From: Arthrobacter sp. M4
GTDB taxonomy: Bacteria; Actinomycetota; Actinomycetes; Actinomycetales; Micrococcaceae
Direction: 5' to 3'
NCBI RefSeq assembly: GCF_020251205.1
Contig: NZ_JAIWYX010000012.1
Location: 1-64,000 of the forward strand
DNA: 64,000 bases
Each line of letters starts with the position of its first letter. The stretch's first letter is position 1. The position numbers and the translations under genes were made by a program. The notes beneath the pieces were generated by a model, which saw only the letters and a program-made list of their open reading frames with translations, ran no database searches and had not been told where the DNA came from. Shown here piece by piece: positions 27,850 to 35,305 of this stretch.

Positions 27850-28647
27850 TCAGGGCTGCTGGATGAGGTTCTCCGTGATGGAGTTTCCGTTGTCCACCAC
27901 AACAAAGCAGTCCACGCGGCGGTCGCCCTTGTCCCAACTGGTGGGGCTTGGGTAGACGAACTTGTATTTGGCAGCGTAGGCGCCCACCTTGGGCGTCAGC
28001 TTCGCCGCCTTGCAGGCCTCCTGGGCTTTGGTCTTGAGCGCGTCCCGCCCGGGATATCTGTCCTCGGCGGGATAGCGGAAAACAAACACCAGTTGGGCTG
28101 AATGTCCCGTATCGCAGGCAACCGCCATGGCAGTGTTCGCCTCCGAGTCGAAGTCAGCAAAACAGTCGCCCAACTTGAAGTCCAGGGCACTGACCTCGTG
28201 GGGGAGGGGTTGGTCGCTGGTGGAAGGCTCGGATGAGGGCTCCGGAGCGCTTTGCTGGGGCCCGCTGCTCAGCATGTTCACTAGAAGCCAAATCGTGACG
28301 CCCATGACAGCCATCACCGCCACGACGATGGCGGCGATGATGAGCCGCTGCCGGCCTGTGTTATCGGCCAGCGGCTCATCGGAAGGGTCTTCCATGGGAT
28401 CCGGATTGCCCACGGCATCCGGGTCACCGTGGTCCGAACCGATGTTGCCCGAGCCGAAAGCCGAGTCCCAAAGGTTCAAGTCCTTTTCAGGATGGAGCCA
28501 GTTGTGGGCGTTGGGATCCGGGTTGTGGCTGGCCACGTCCACCGGCGTGCCGTTGGGTTCCGGGGGTGGAGGGGTTGACGAAACCGCGGCTTCGGCGCCA
28601 TTGCCGTCCGCTCCCTTGGTCCGTGGATCAGTGTTCTCCTGGCCCAT
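27850..28647 (-). CDS. Septum-formation-family membrane protein
   Basis: 265 residues from the ATG at 28647; a GTG at 28659 sits too close to AGGAGG. The N-terminal 100 residues are acidic, Pro-rich and unstructured. One membrane span follows (LIIAAIVVAVMAVMGVTIWLLVNML). The outer domain begins LDFKLGDCFADF and has AVACDTGHSAQLVFVF, the Cys pattern of the PF13845 septum-formation domain. Despite the family name the role is poorly defined. It converges on clpB with a 2-base gap. Confidence 0.75.
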   Translation of the reverse strand: MGQENTDPRTKGADGNGAEAAVSSTPPPPEPNGTPVDVASHNPDPNAHNWLHPEKDLNLWDSAFGSGNIGSDHGDPDAVGNPDPMEDPSDEPLADNTGRQRLIIAAIVVAVMAVMGVTIWLLVNMLSSGPQQSAPEPSSEPSTSDQPLPHEVSALDFKLGDCFADFDSEANTAMAVACDTGHSAQLVFVFRYPAEDRYPGRDALKTKAQEACKAAKLTPKVGAYAAKYKFVYPSPTSWDKGDRRVDCFVVVDNGNSITENLIQQP

Positions 28648-28889
28648 GTGTTCCTTCACGCCTCCTGGGAATCTGCCCCGTTGTTTGCGACTTTACCCAA
28701 GTTTTTCTGCAGGCCATAAGGCAGGTGCGTCTGATTCAGCGTGACAAACGTCTCCGGAGGGGTGCAGTGGCGCGCAGTAGTTTGGGAAAGCATGTAATCT
28801 AGACATACGACAAATTGACCAATCATTCCGGGGCCTCACCTCTGCCAAGGTGACCACCTCCGGTCCAAGTACAAAAAGGGGGTCACGCC

Positions 28890-29123
28890 ATGGGGCGCGG
28901 CCGTCAAAAGGCAAAAGCTACTAAGCAGGCTCGGGACATCAAGTACTACTCCCCGAACACTGACTACTCGGCGCTGGAGCGCGAGCTCTCGCGACCGTCT
29001 GGTCGTGCCTCGAGCCACTTCGCTGAAGATCCCCTGGAGCCGGACTACTCGGCGTACGAGGACAAGTATGCGCAGGACCTGGAAGACGATGACGACGAGG
29101 TAGACTCCCGACGCATCGGCTAA
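28890..29123 (+). CDS. DUF3073 family protein
   Basis: 77 residues: MGRGRQKAKATKQARDIKYY followed by SPNTDYSALERELS and an acidic end with a run of Asp. This is the typical DUF3073 sequence, found only in actinobacteria and usually next to purM/purF. The highly charged, Lys/Arg-rich start suggests nucleic acid or ribosome contact, but function is unknown. AAAAAGGGGGTC lies upstream of the ATG. Confidence 0.93.
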   Translation: MGRGRQKAKATKQARDIKYYSPNTDYSALERELSRPSGRASSHFAEDPLEPDYSAYEDKYAQDLEDDDDEVDSRRIG

Positions 29124-29286
29124 CAGCTGCGTAGGCGGGCCCCTTGGGCCAGCCGTAGCTCAGTCGTACATTTCACCTCTCTGGAGTGCCTGCAACGGCA
29201 CTGCTATCCCTAGCCACGTCTGGTTCGCGGGCGATACGTTGGTGCCGTAAGGCACAGTACCCATGGACCCAGGCGAAGGGACGGCA

Positions 29287-30072
29287 ATGCCTGAAAAAGA
29301 CAGCTACACCCAGGGAACCCCTTGTTGGGTGGATCTCTCAACCACAGACATCGTGGTGTCCAATGCGTTCTACTCTGCCCTCTTCGGGTGGGAAATGGAC
29401 CCAATGGACGCCGGCAATGGCATGACGTACTACATGGCCAAGCTTCAGGGAAAGTATGTTGCGGGCCTGATGCAGCAACCTGTGGAGCAGGCCGGGGCGG
29501 GAATCCCATCTTATTGGGCAAGCTACATCTCCGTGGACAACGTGGATGAAACGGCTGACAAAGTTGAGGACGCCGGGGGCCACATAGTCTTCGCACCGGA
29601 CGAAGTCCCCAACGGGGGCGGCAGGATGTTCGCCGCATCGGACCCTACTGGAGCCCAGGTGGGATTCTGGCAGGCCGGTAACCACCATGGAGCTGGGCTG
29701 GTCAACGAGCCCGGAACGCTGGTGTGGAACGAGCTTCAGACCAACGATGTGCCCAAGGCCGTCGCGTTCTACGAGGCTGTCACCGGTTGTGGCTCCGAGA
29801 CTGCTCCGGCGGGCGACCTGCAGGAATACACCAGGCTCCTGGTGGACGGCCAGGCGGTGGCGGGCGTGATGCGCCTCCCAACGTCCGGGGTGCCGCCGTA
29901 CTGGATGCCTTACTTCAACGTCGACGACGTAGACACCACGGTGGCCAAGGCGCAGGACCTCGGCGGACGGGTCTATGCTCCGGCCTTCGACGTACCCGGG
30001 GTTGGACGCATGGCGGTGCTCGCGGACGCAACAGGCGCTGCCTTCAGCGTGATGCACGCAGAAACGGCTTAG
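29287..30072 (+). CDS. VOC family protein with two glyoxalase-like domains (CFP32-like)
   Basis: 261 residues from the ATG at 29287 (GAAGGGACGG upstream), the same length as mycobacterial CFP32 (Rv0577), which it resembles in PGTLVWNEL and other segments. The first VOC domain begins GTPCWVDLSTTDIVVSNAFYSALFGWEMD. The second begins GTLVWNELQTNDVPKAVAFYEAV. CFP32 has been linked to methylglyoxal handling and to redox signals; that role here is inferred. Confidence 0.85.
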   Translation: MPEKDSYTQGTPCWVDLSTTDIVVSNAFYSALFGWEMDPMDAGNGMTYYMAKLQGKYVAGLMQQPVEQAGAGIPSYWASYISVDNVDETADKVEDAGGHIVFAPDEVPNGGGRMFAASDPTGAQVGFWQAGNHHGAGLVNEPGTLVWNELQTNDVPKAVAFYEAVTGCGSETAPAGDLQEYTRLLVDGQAVAGVMRLPTSGVPPYWMPYFNVDDVDTTVAKAQDLGGRVYAPAFDVPGVGRMAVLADATGAAFSVMHAETA

Positions 30073-30086
30073 GGTCCGGACACAAA

Positions 30087-30128
30087 ACAGCCCGGTACCG
30101 CGCGATGCTTCGCGTGGTACCGGGCTGT
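30087..30128. terminator. Bidirectional terminator between the VOC gene and purM
   Basis: ACAGCCCGGTACC (30087-30099) pairs perfectly with GGTACCGGGCTGT (30116-30128); the loop GCGCGATGCTTCGCGT forms a further short stem. It lies between two convergent genes and can serve both. Confidence 0.85.
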
Positions 30129-30148
30129 CCTGTTAGTGGCGGTACTAC

Positions 30149-31291
30149 TTAGGCGTAGGCGTTGACCAAACGGACCGCGCCGCCGTCGACGCCCTTTGCG
30201 CCCTGGACGTAGTCCGGGCCTGTCTTGTCGATCGAGTCGGAGTCGGCCTGAACGGCGCCCATGATCCAGGACGGCAGTCCGCGCTCGTTGAGGCGCGCCA
30301 CGGCCGCGTCTGCGGCTTCGTGAGAGACGATGGCCACCATGCCGACGCCGAGGTTGAGCGTGCGCTCCAGATCGGCCAGCGGCACGTTGCCCAGCTCGGA
30401 CACCAGCTTGAAGATTGCAGGCAGTTCCCACGTGGCACGGTCCACAGTGGCCACGAGGCCCTGCGGCAGGACGCGTGCCAGGTTGGCAGCAAGGCCGCCG
30501 CCGGTAACGTGGCTGAAGCCGTGCACGGCTGCGCCTGCGGTGACCGGGAAGGTGCGCGCAAGGTCCAGGCAGTCGGCGGCGTACACGCGGGTGGGCTCCA
30601 GAAGCTCCTCGCCCAGCGTGCGGCCAAGCTCGGTGACCTGGCGGTCCAGGGCCCAACCGGCGTGGTTGATCACACGGCGGACCAGCGAGTAGCCGTTGGA
30701 ATGCAGGCCGGATGAGGCCATGCCGATCACTACGTCTCCCGCGCGGACCCGGTCCGGGCCGAGCAGTGCGTCGGCTTCCACCACGCCGGTCGCGGCACCT
30801 GCGACGTCGTATTCGTGCTCGCCCAGCAGGCCCGGGTGTTCCGCGGTTTCGCCGCCCACCAGCGCGGTTCCGGCCACGGAGCATGCTGCCGCGATGCCGC
30901 GGACGATGTCCGCGATGCGCTCGGGAACCACCTTGCCGCACGCGATGTAGTCAGTCATGTAGAGAGGCTCGGCCCCCACCACCACGATGTCGTCCACAAC
31001 CATGCCCACCAGGTCGAAACCAATGGTGTCGTGGATGTCCATGGCCTGGGCGATGGCCACCTTGGTACCTACGCCGTCCGTGGAGGTGGCCAGCAGCGGC
31101 TTCTTGTAGCTGAGGAGCTGGGATACATCGAACAGCCCCGCAAAACCCCCGACGCCGCCAATCACCGAAGCGTTGTGCGTCGCCTTGACGGCGTCCTTCA
31201 TGAGTTCGACGGCGCGGTCGCCCGCTTCAACGTCGACGCCGGCCGACGCGTACGTGATTCCGGCGCTGTTCTCGGGGGTAGCGGAGGTCAT
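30149..31291 (-). CDS. purM: Phosphoribosylformylglycinamidine cyclo-ligase (AIR synthetase)
   Basis: 380 residues, the fifth step of purine synthesis (FGAM to AIR, ATP-dependent). Recognisable blocks: ITYASAGVDVEAGDRAVELMK, the nucleotide and metal site STDGVGTKVAIAQAMD, DIVVVGAEPLYMTDYIACG, GGETAEHPG, and GMASSGLHSNGYSLVRRV. Its ATG overlaps the purF stop by four bases (ATGA), so the two are coupled in one operon. Confidence 0.97.
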   Translation of the reverse strand: MTSATPENSAGITYASAGVDVEAGDRAVELMKDAVKATHNASVIGGVGGFAGLFDVSQLLSYKKPLLATSTDGVGTKVAIAQAMDIHDTIGFDLVGMVVDDIVVVGAEPLYMTDYIACGKVVPERIADIVRGIAAACSVAGTALVGGETAEHPGLLGEHEYDVAGAATGVVEADALLGPDRVRAGDVVIGMASSGLHSNGYSLVRRVINHAGWALDRQVTELGRTLGEELLEPTRVYAADCLDLARTFPVTAGAAVHGFSHVTGGGLAANLARVLPQGLVATVDRATWELPAIFKLVSELGNVPLADLERTLNLGVGMVAIVSHEAADAAVARLNERGLPSWIMGAVQADSDSIDKTGPDYVQGAKGVDGGAVRLVNAYA

Positions 31292-32895
31292 ACGGACTCT
31301 TTCTTGTCGGCGTCGGTCAGCAGGTTTTCGAACTCGGCATCGGGTCCCGGGTCGCAGCCAGTGGCGCCGGGCTTGTCTGCCGGATCTGTCTGGTCCGCAG
31401 CGGAAACCGGCGGAACGGGCAAGTTGCCAAGATCGGTCCGTTCCAGCAGGTTCTTGCCCAGCTTGTCCGCGCTCGGAAGTTCAATGGGGTACCTGCCGGT
31501 GAAGCAGGCAGTGCACAGGCGTTCACGGGGCTGTTGGGTTGCCGCGATCATGCCGTCCTCAGAGATGTAGGCCAAGGAATCGGCGCCGATGGCCTGTGAG
31601 ATCTCATCGATGGTGGCACCGTTGGCGATCAGCTCCGCGCGGGAAGCGAAGTCGATGCCGTAGAAGCATGGCCACTGGACCGGCGGGGAGGAGATCTTGA
31701 CGTGGACTGCCTTGGCGCCGGCCTCGCGCAGCATCCGGACGATGGCCCGCTGTGTGTTGCCGCGGACAATCGAGTCGTCCACCACCACAACCCGCTTGCC
31801 GCGGATCACGGATTCCAAGGCGTTCAGTTTGAGGCGGATACCTAGCTGGCGCAGCGTCTGCGAGGGCTGGATGAACGTGCGGCCCACATAGGCGTTCTTG
31901 ACGAAACCGTGGGCAAAGGGAATCCCGGAGGCTTCGGCATAGCCGACGGCGGCAGGGGTGCCGGACTCGGGAACGGGGATGACGATGTCTGCTTCGTGGG
32001 TGTTCTCGCGGGCGAGCTGACGGCCCATTTCCACGCGGGACTCGTACACCGAGCGGCCAGCGATCGCTGCGTCCGGACGGGCGAGGTAAACGTACTCGAA
32101 AACGCAGCCGGCCGGCGTGGCGTCCGCGAAGCGCTGGGAACGGACACCGTTCTCATCGATGGCGATGAATTCGCCGGGTTCGATTTCGCGGATGAAGCTG
32201 GCACCCACGGTGGCTAGGCCTGCCTGCTCGGAAGCGACCACCCAGCCGCGCTCCAGTCGGCCAAGGCAGAGGGGACGGATGCCGTAGGTGTCCCGGGCCG
32301 CGTACAGCGTGCCTTCATCCATAAAGACGAAACAGAAACCGCCGCGGATCTTGGGGAGCAGGTCCATGGCGGTCTCTTCGAGGGACTTGCCCGGCTCGCC
32401 CTCCAGAAGGGCCGTGACCAGGGCGGTGTCCGAAGTGTTGCCCTGCTTCATCTCACCGCTGAGGTTGCCGCCGTTCCTGGCAAGGATCATTTCCTTGAGT
32501 TCGGCAGTGTTGGTGAGGTTGCCGTTGTGGGCCAGGGCCACCGTTCCGGTGGCGGTGGCGCCGAGCGTCGGCTGGGCATTCGCCCAGTGGCTGGCACCTG
32601 TGGTGGAGTAGCGGCAATGTCCAACGGCCAGGTGCCCGGTGAGGGTGTTGAGGGTGGCCTCGTCGAAGACCTGGGACACCAGGCCCATGTCCTTATAGAC
32701 ATTGATGCGCTTGCCGTCGCTGGTTGCGATGCCGGCTGACTCCTGGCCGCGGTGCTGCAGCGCGTAGAGTCCGTAGTAGGTGAGTTTTGCTACTTCTTCA
32801 CCCGGAGCCCAGACACCGAAGACGCCACAGGCATCCTTAGGTCCTTTTTCGCCGGGGAGAAGATCATGAGAAAGTTGTCCGTCGCCACGTAACAC
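31288..32895 (-). CDS. purF: Amidophosphoribosyltransferase
   Basis: 535 residues, the committed step of purine synthesis. After a propeptide comes the Ntn catalytic Cys in KDACGVFGVWAPGE (Cys near residue 23), so self-processing is expected. The PRPP loop is VVVVDDSIVRGNTQR. The GTG at 32895 has no SD but is preceded by GATAAT and six bases, so the message may be leaderless. A C-terminal extension beyond the usual end (after ELPSADKLGKNLLERTD) is rich in Pro/Asp. Confidence 0.97.
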   Translation of the reverse strand: MLRGDGQLSHDLLPGEKGPKDACGVFGVWAPGEEVAKLTYYGLYALQHRGQESAGIATSDGKRINVYKDMGLVSQVFDEATLNTLTGHLAVGHCRYSTTGASHWANAQPTLGATATGTVALAHNGNLTNTAELKEMILARNGGNLSGEMKQGNTSDTALVTALLEGEPGKSLEETAMDLLPKIRGGFCFVFMDEGTLYAARDTYGIRPLCLGRLERGWVVASEQAGLATVGASFIREIEPGEFIAIDENGVRSQRFADATPAGCVFEYVYLARPDAAIAGRSVYESRVEMGRQLARENTHEADIVIPVPESGTPAAVGYAEASGIPFAHGFVKNAYVGRTFIQPSQTLRQLGIRLKLNALESVIRGKRVVVVDDSIVRGNTQRAIVRMLREAGAKAVHVKISSPPVQWPCFYGIDFASRAELIANGATIDEISQAIGADSLAYISEDGMIAATQQPRERLCTACFTGRYPIELPSADKLGKNLLERTDLGNLPVPPVSAADQTDPADKPGATGCDPGPDAEFENLLTDADKKESV

Positions 32896-32901
32896 TGATC
32901 G

Positions 32902-32907
32902 ATTATC
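32902..32907 (-). promoter_or_regulatory. -10 element of the purF-purM operon
   Basis: GATAAT on the minus strand, six bases before the GTG start, a distance that puts transcription start at or next to the initiation codon. No convincing -35 is visible. Confidence 0.45.
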
Positions 32908-32948
32908 TCATGATGTCGACGTGGTATTGATCAGGGCGCTTATGTGAC

Positions 32949-33293
32949 TCAGTCGTCCGAATCGTGTGGTTCCTCATCCGGAACTTCTTCAACAACGGCC
33001 CGCTCGGCGCGGCGCACGCTGACGCGGTCCAGGATGAGGGCTGCCACGGAACCGAGGATCACGCCGGCCGCCGCGAAACCTACGGTGAAGAAACCGAAGA
33101 CGGCGCTTCTTTCGAAGGAAGGATCTCCCGGCAGTCCGTAGGCAACGAAGGCCGCGAGGATGATGCCGATGATGCCGCCGAGGATCATAAATGGCACGAA
33201 CCTCGGTGCGCGCCGCACTACGACGTCGCGCCGTTCGGCGCCGGAGGTGCTGCTGTCGCTCGGAGTGGGGGTGTTCGGATCCTCTAAAGCCAT
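32949..33293 (-). CDS. Small membrane protein of unknown function
   Basis: 114 residues. A polar start (Pro/Ser/Thr-rich) is followed by two predicted membrane helices, FVPFMILGGIIGIILAAFVAYGL and AVFGFFTVGFAAAGVILGSVAALIL, then a cytoplasmic tail of mixed charge ending EEPHDSDD. Similar proteins occur beside purF in actinobacteria, but the function is not known. Confidence 0.7.
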   Translation of the reverse strand: MALEDPNTPTPSDSSTSGAERRDVVVRRAPRFVPFMILGGIIGIILAAFVAYGLPGDPSFERSAVFGFFTVGFAAAGVILGSVAALILDRVSVRRAERAVVEEVPDEEPHDSDD

Positions 33294-33323
33294 GGATTCA
33301 AGCCTACTGCCCGGAGCCGGATG

Positions 33324-34052
33324 CTAAGACTCCCGCGGGGCCGCGGTTGGGCGGGGCTCGCCTGGCTCCAATTGCTTGTCGGCTTCCACCGGCAAGCCGG
33401 CCTCTTTCCACTCGGGATAGCCGTCTTCGAGGCGGACTGCCTCGATGCCATGCCGGCTGAGCGTCCGCACTGCGTCCAGGGCGTACACGCAGTAGGGACC
33501 CCGGCAGTATGCCACCACAGTTCGGTCGTTGGGGAGTTGATCCAGCCTCTTGTCCAACTCCTTGACGGGAAGCGAGATGGCACCCGGGATGTGACCGGAC
33601 GCGTATTCCTGTTGTGGGCGAACATCAATGACGGTCACGTCACCGGATTGCAGGCGTTGCCGCAGCTCGCTTCGCGTCACTGACTGAAGCGCGGAGCGAT
33701 CGCCCAAATAGGAGGCTGCGAGGTCATCGAGTTGTGCCACGTGGTCTTGCGCCACGGAACGAATCGCGGCCCAGAGCCGGTAGACGGAAGGTCCGCTGAG
33801 GGAGTAGTAGATCCGGGTGCCATCCCGCCGGGTGGATACGAGTCCGGCTCTCAGGAGCAGCTGTAGGTGCTGGGACGTGTTGGCGACGGTCTGGCTGATT
33901 TCGCGGGAAATCTCTTCCACCGGGCGTTCACCCTGGGCCAGGATGTCCACGATTTCGGCCCGTCGTCCGCTGCTGAGTGCCTTGGCCACGCTTCCAAAAG
34001 CGTCAAAGAGTTCCGTTTTTGCGTGGCGCCCATCCATCTGCTTGCCCACCAT
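33324..34052 (-). CDS. ArsR/SmtB regulator fused to a rhodanese domain
   Basis: 242 residues. Residues 1-100 are an ArsR-type winged helix (SSGRRAEIVDILAQGERPVEEISREI, then TVANTSQHLQLLLRAGLVSTRRDG). Residues 125-225 are a rhodanese domain with VTVIDVRPQQEYASGHIPGAISLP and the active-site Cys in VVAYCRGPYCVYA. This fusion is a known type thought to sense sulfane sulfur or persulfides. Two matching 16-bp palindromes lie upstream, so it is probably autoregulated. No target gene is adjacent on this strand. Confidence 0.9.
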   Translation of the reverse strand: MVGKQMDGRHAKTELFDAFGSVAKALSSGRRAEIVDILAQGERPVEEISREISQTVANTSQHLQLLLRAGLVSTRRDGTRIYYSLSGPSVYRLWAAIRSVAQDHVAQLDDLAASYLGDRSALQSVTRSELRQRLQSGDVTVIDVRPQQEYASGHIPGAISLPVKELDKRLDQLPNDRTVVAYCRGPYCVYALDAVRTLSRHGIEAVRLEDGYPEWKEAGLPVEADKQLEPGEPRPTAAPRES

Positions 34053-34073
34053 ATCTGCTCCACCTACCCTTGT

Positions 34074-34131
34074 TCAAGTAAGTACTTGAGAATGTAACCC
34101 ACGCGGTCTGACTATTCAATTATCTACTTGA
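34074..34131. promoter_or_regulatory. Twin operators upstream of the ArsR-rhodanese gene
   Basis: TCAAGTAAGTACTTGA (34074-34089) is a palindrome with a two-base centre. TCAATTATCTACTTGA (34116-34131) repeats it with one arm change. The copies start 42 bases apart, four helical turns, on the same face of the DNA. They lie 22-79 bases upstream of the start and are the likely binding sites of the ArsR protein. Confidence 0.7.
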
Positions 34132-34183
34132 ATATGGCTGGATGCACGGAAGCGATGGGCGTGGCGGCGTGAACCGAACGGGC

Positions 34184-34525
34184 TCAGGAGCCTCGGTAAG
34201 TCGAGAAAGCGAACGGGCTCAGGAGCAGGGGCACGTGATAGTGCTCGCCGCCGTCGGAGACTGTGAAGTTGAGGTCCACCTGCGGAAAGAACGTCTCTGT
34301 GCTGTGCGCCGCATAGTACGCGCCGGTGGCGAAAGTCAGGCGATAAGTGCCACCCGAGAGCCGCTCCGGCCCGAGGTCCTTGATCCGGCCGTCCGCGTCA
34401 GTGGTTCCGCTCGCCACGGACGTCCAGTTGCCGCCGTCGAGCATAAAAAGCTCGACGGCGACGCCGGCGGCCGGGCGGCCTGAGCCGGTGTCCAGGATGT
34501 GGGTGGTTACTTGTGAAACGCTCAT
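34184..34525 (-). CDS. uraH: 5-hydroxyisourate hydrolase
   Basis: 113 residues, transthyretin-like. The N-terminal motif is VTTHILDTGSGRPAAGVAVELF, the middle DADGRIKDL, and the C-terminal signature YRGS is present as FAFSTYRGS. It converts 5-hydroxyisourate to OHCU after urate oxidation. Its start overlaps the uraD stop by four bases, so they form an operon. Confidence 0.95.
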   Translation of the reverse strand: MSVSQVTTHILDTGSGRPAAGVAVELFMLDGGNWTSVASGTTDADGRIKDLGPERLSGGTYRLTFATGAYYAAHSTETFFPQVDLNFTVSDGGEHYHVPLLLSPFAFSTYRGS

Positions 34526-35019
34526 TCGCTGATCACTCCCTCTAGCCGCAGCACCGCGATTTCCCGTAATTGTTCAGCCACGATGGCGTCTTCCTGGGCA
34601 GCTGAGTGTGTCAGCCGTTCGTTGAGGGCCGCGAGGATGTCCCTGGCGGTGCGTCCGGCGGCACGGATCAGGAAAACCCTGCCGAACTTTTCTTCGTACG
34701 CACGGTTGCCGGCGGCAAGTTCGGCAGCGACGCCGTTGTCCGCGGGGTCGACGCCGGACTGTTCGGAACGGGACATGGCGGCCTCGGTGGTCTTGCCGCT
34801 TGGGCGTTCGCCGATGCGTGGGTGGTGGGCCAGGGCGCCCTCAACCTCTTGAATCGTAAATGGCTGGGCCGCGCCCCGCGCGAATTCGACCAGCTGGGCA
34901 ACATCGGCAAACGGTCGAGCGTCGGCTATGGACTCTACCCAGCGGTCGATATCAAGGCAGGGGCGAAGTACGCCAAGGACGTCCGCCCGATCCACGCTGT
35001 TGAATACTGCAAGCTCCAT
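34522..35019 (-). CDS. uraD: OHCU decarboxylase
   Basis: 165 residues from the ATG at 35019 (AGGAAG upstream); an in-frame start at 35049 has no SD. It decarboxylates OHCU to S-allantoin. The catalytic His and Glu are in HHPRIGERP and the C-terminal end has FLIRAAGRTARDILAALNERLTHS. First gene of uraD-uraH. No urate oxidase is adjacent. A TTCC-N7-GGAA operator lies 101 bases upstream. Confidence 0.95.
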   Translation of the reverse strand: MELAVFNSVDRADVLGVLRPCLDIDRWVESIADARPFADVAQLVEFARGAAQPFTIQEVEGALAHHPRIGERPSGKTTEAAMSRSEQSGVDPADNGVAAELAAGNRAYEEKFGRVFLIRAAGRTARDILAALNERLTHSAAQEDAIVAEQLREIAVLRLEGVISE

Positions 35020-35119
35020 GCTTGTGTCTTCCTCGTGAAATGCTGGCATCCATGGTGTCGGCTATATGGAATACGGTGAGGTTTCCTCGAATCCGCGCCA
35101 GCACTTTTGGCCAGCAAAT

Positions 35120-35134
35120 TCCATATCATGGAAC
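35120..35134. promoter_or_regulatory. Operator TTCC-N7-GGAA before uraD
   Basis: TTCCATATCATGGAA is a 15-base inverted repeat. A related half, TTCCATATAGC on the minus strand, lies at about 35064-35074. The same spaced half-sites occur before hyi (49279-49293), so a shared regulator, probably IclR- or GntR-type, is inferred. Confidence 0.6.
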
Positions 35135-35305
35135 TGTTATTTCAGCATACGTAAATAGTGAATCGAATTGCCACCCTCGGTGTCAAGAGAGTATCCGTGC
35201 CGCACGTCATGAGGGCAAATTGACAGGCGGCGTGCGGTCCAGCTCGGTTAGTATCCAGCATGGTGGGGCCCTGGTGTTGCTTCACAGAGTCTCCCAAGGA
35301 GATCG

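Noticed and set aside
29145-29180. GCCGTAGCTCAGTCGTACA resembles the 5' part of a tRNA D-arm
   Set aside because: No acceptor-stem partner, anticodon arm or T-arm follows.
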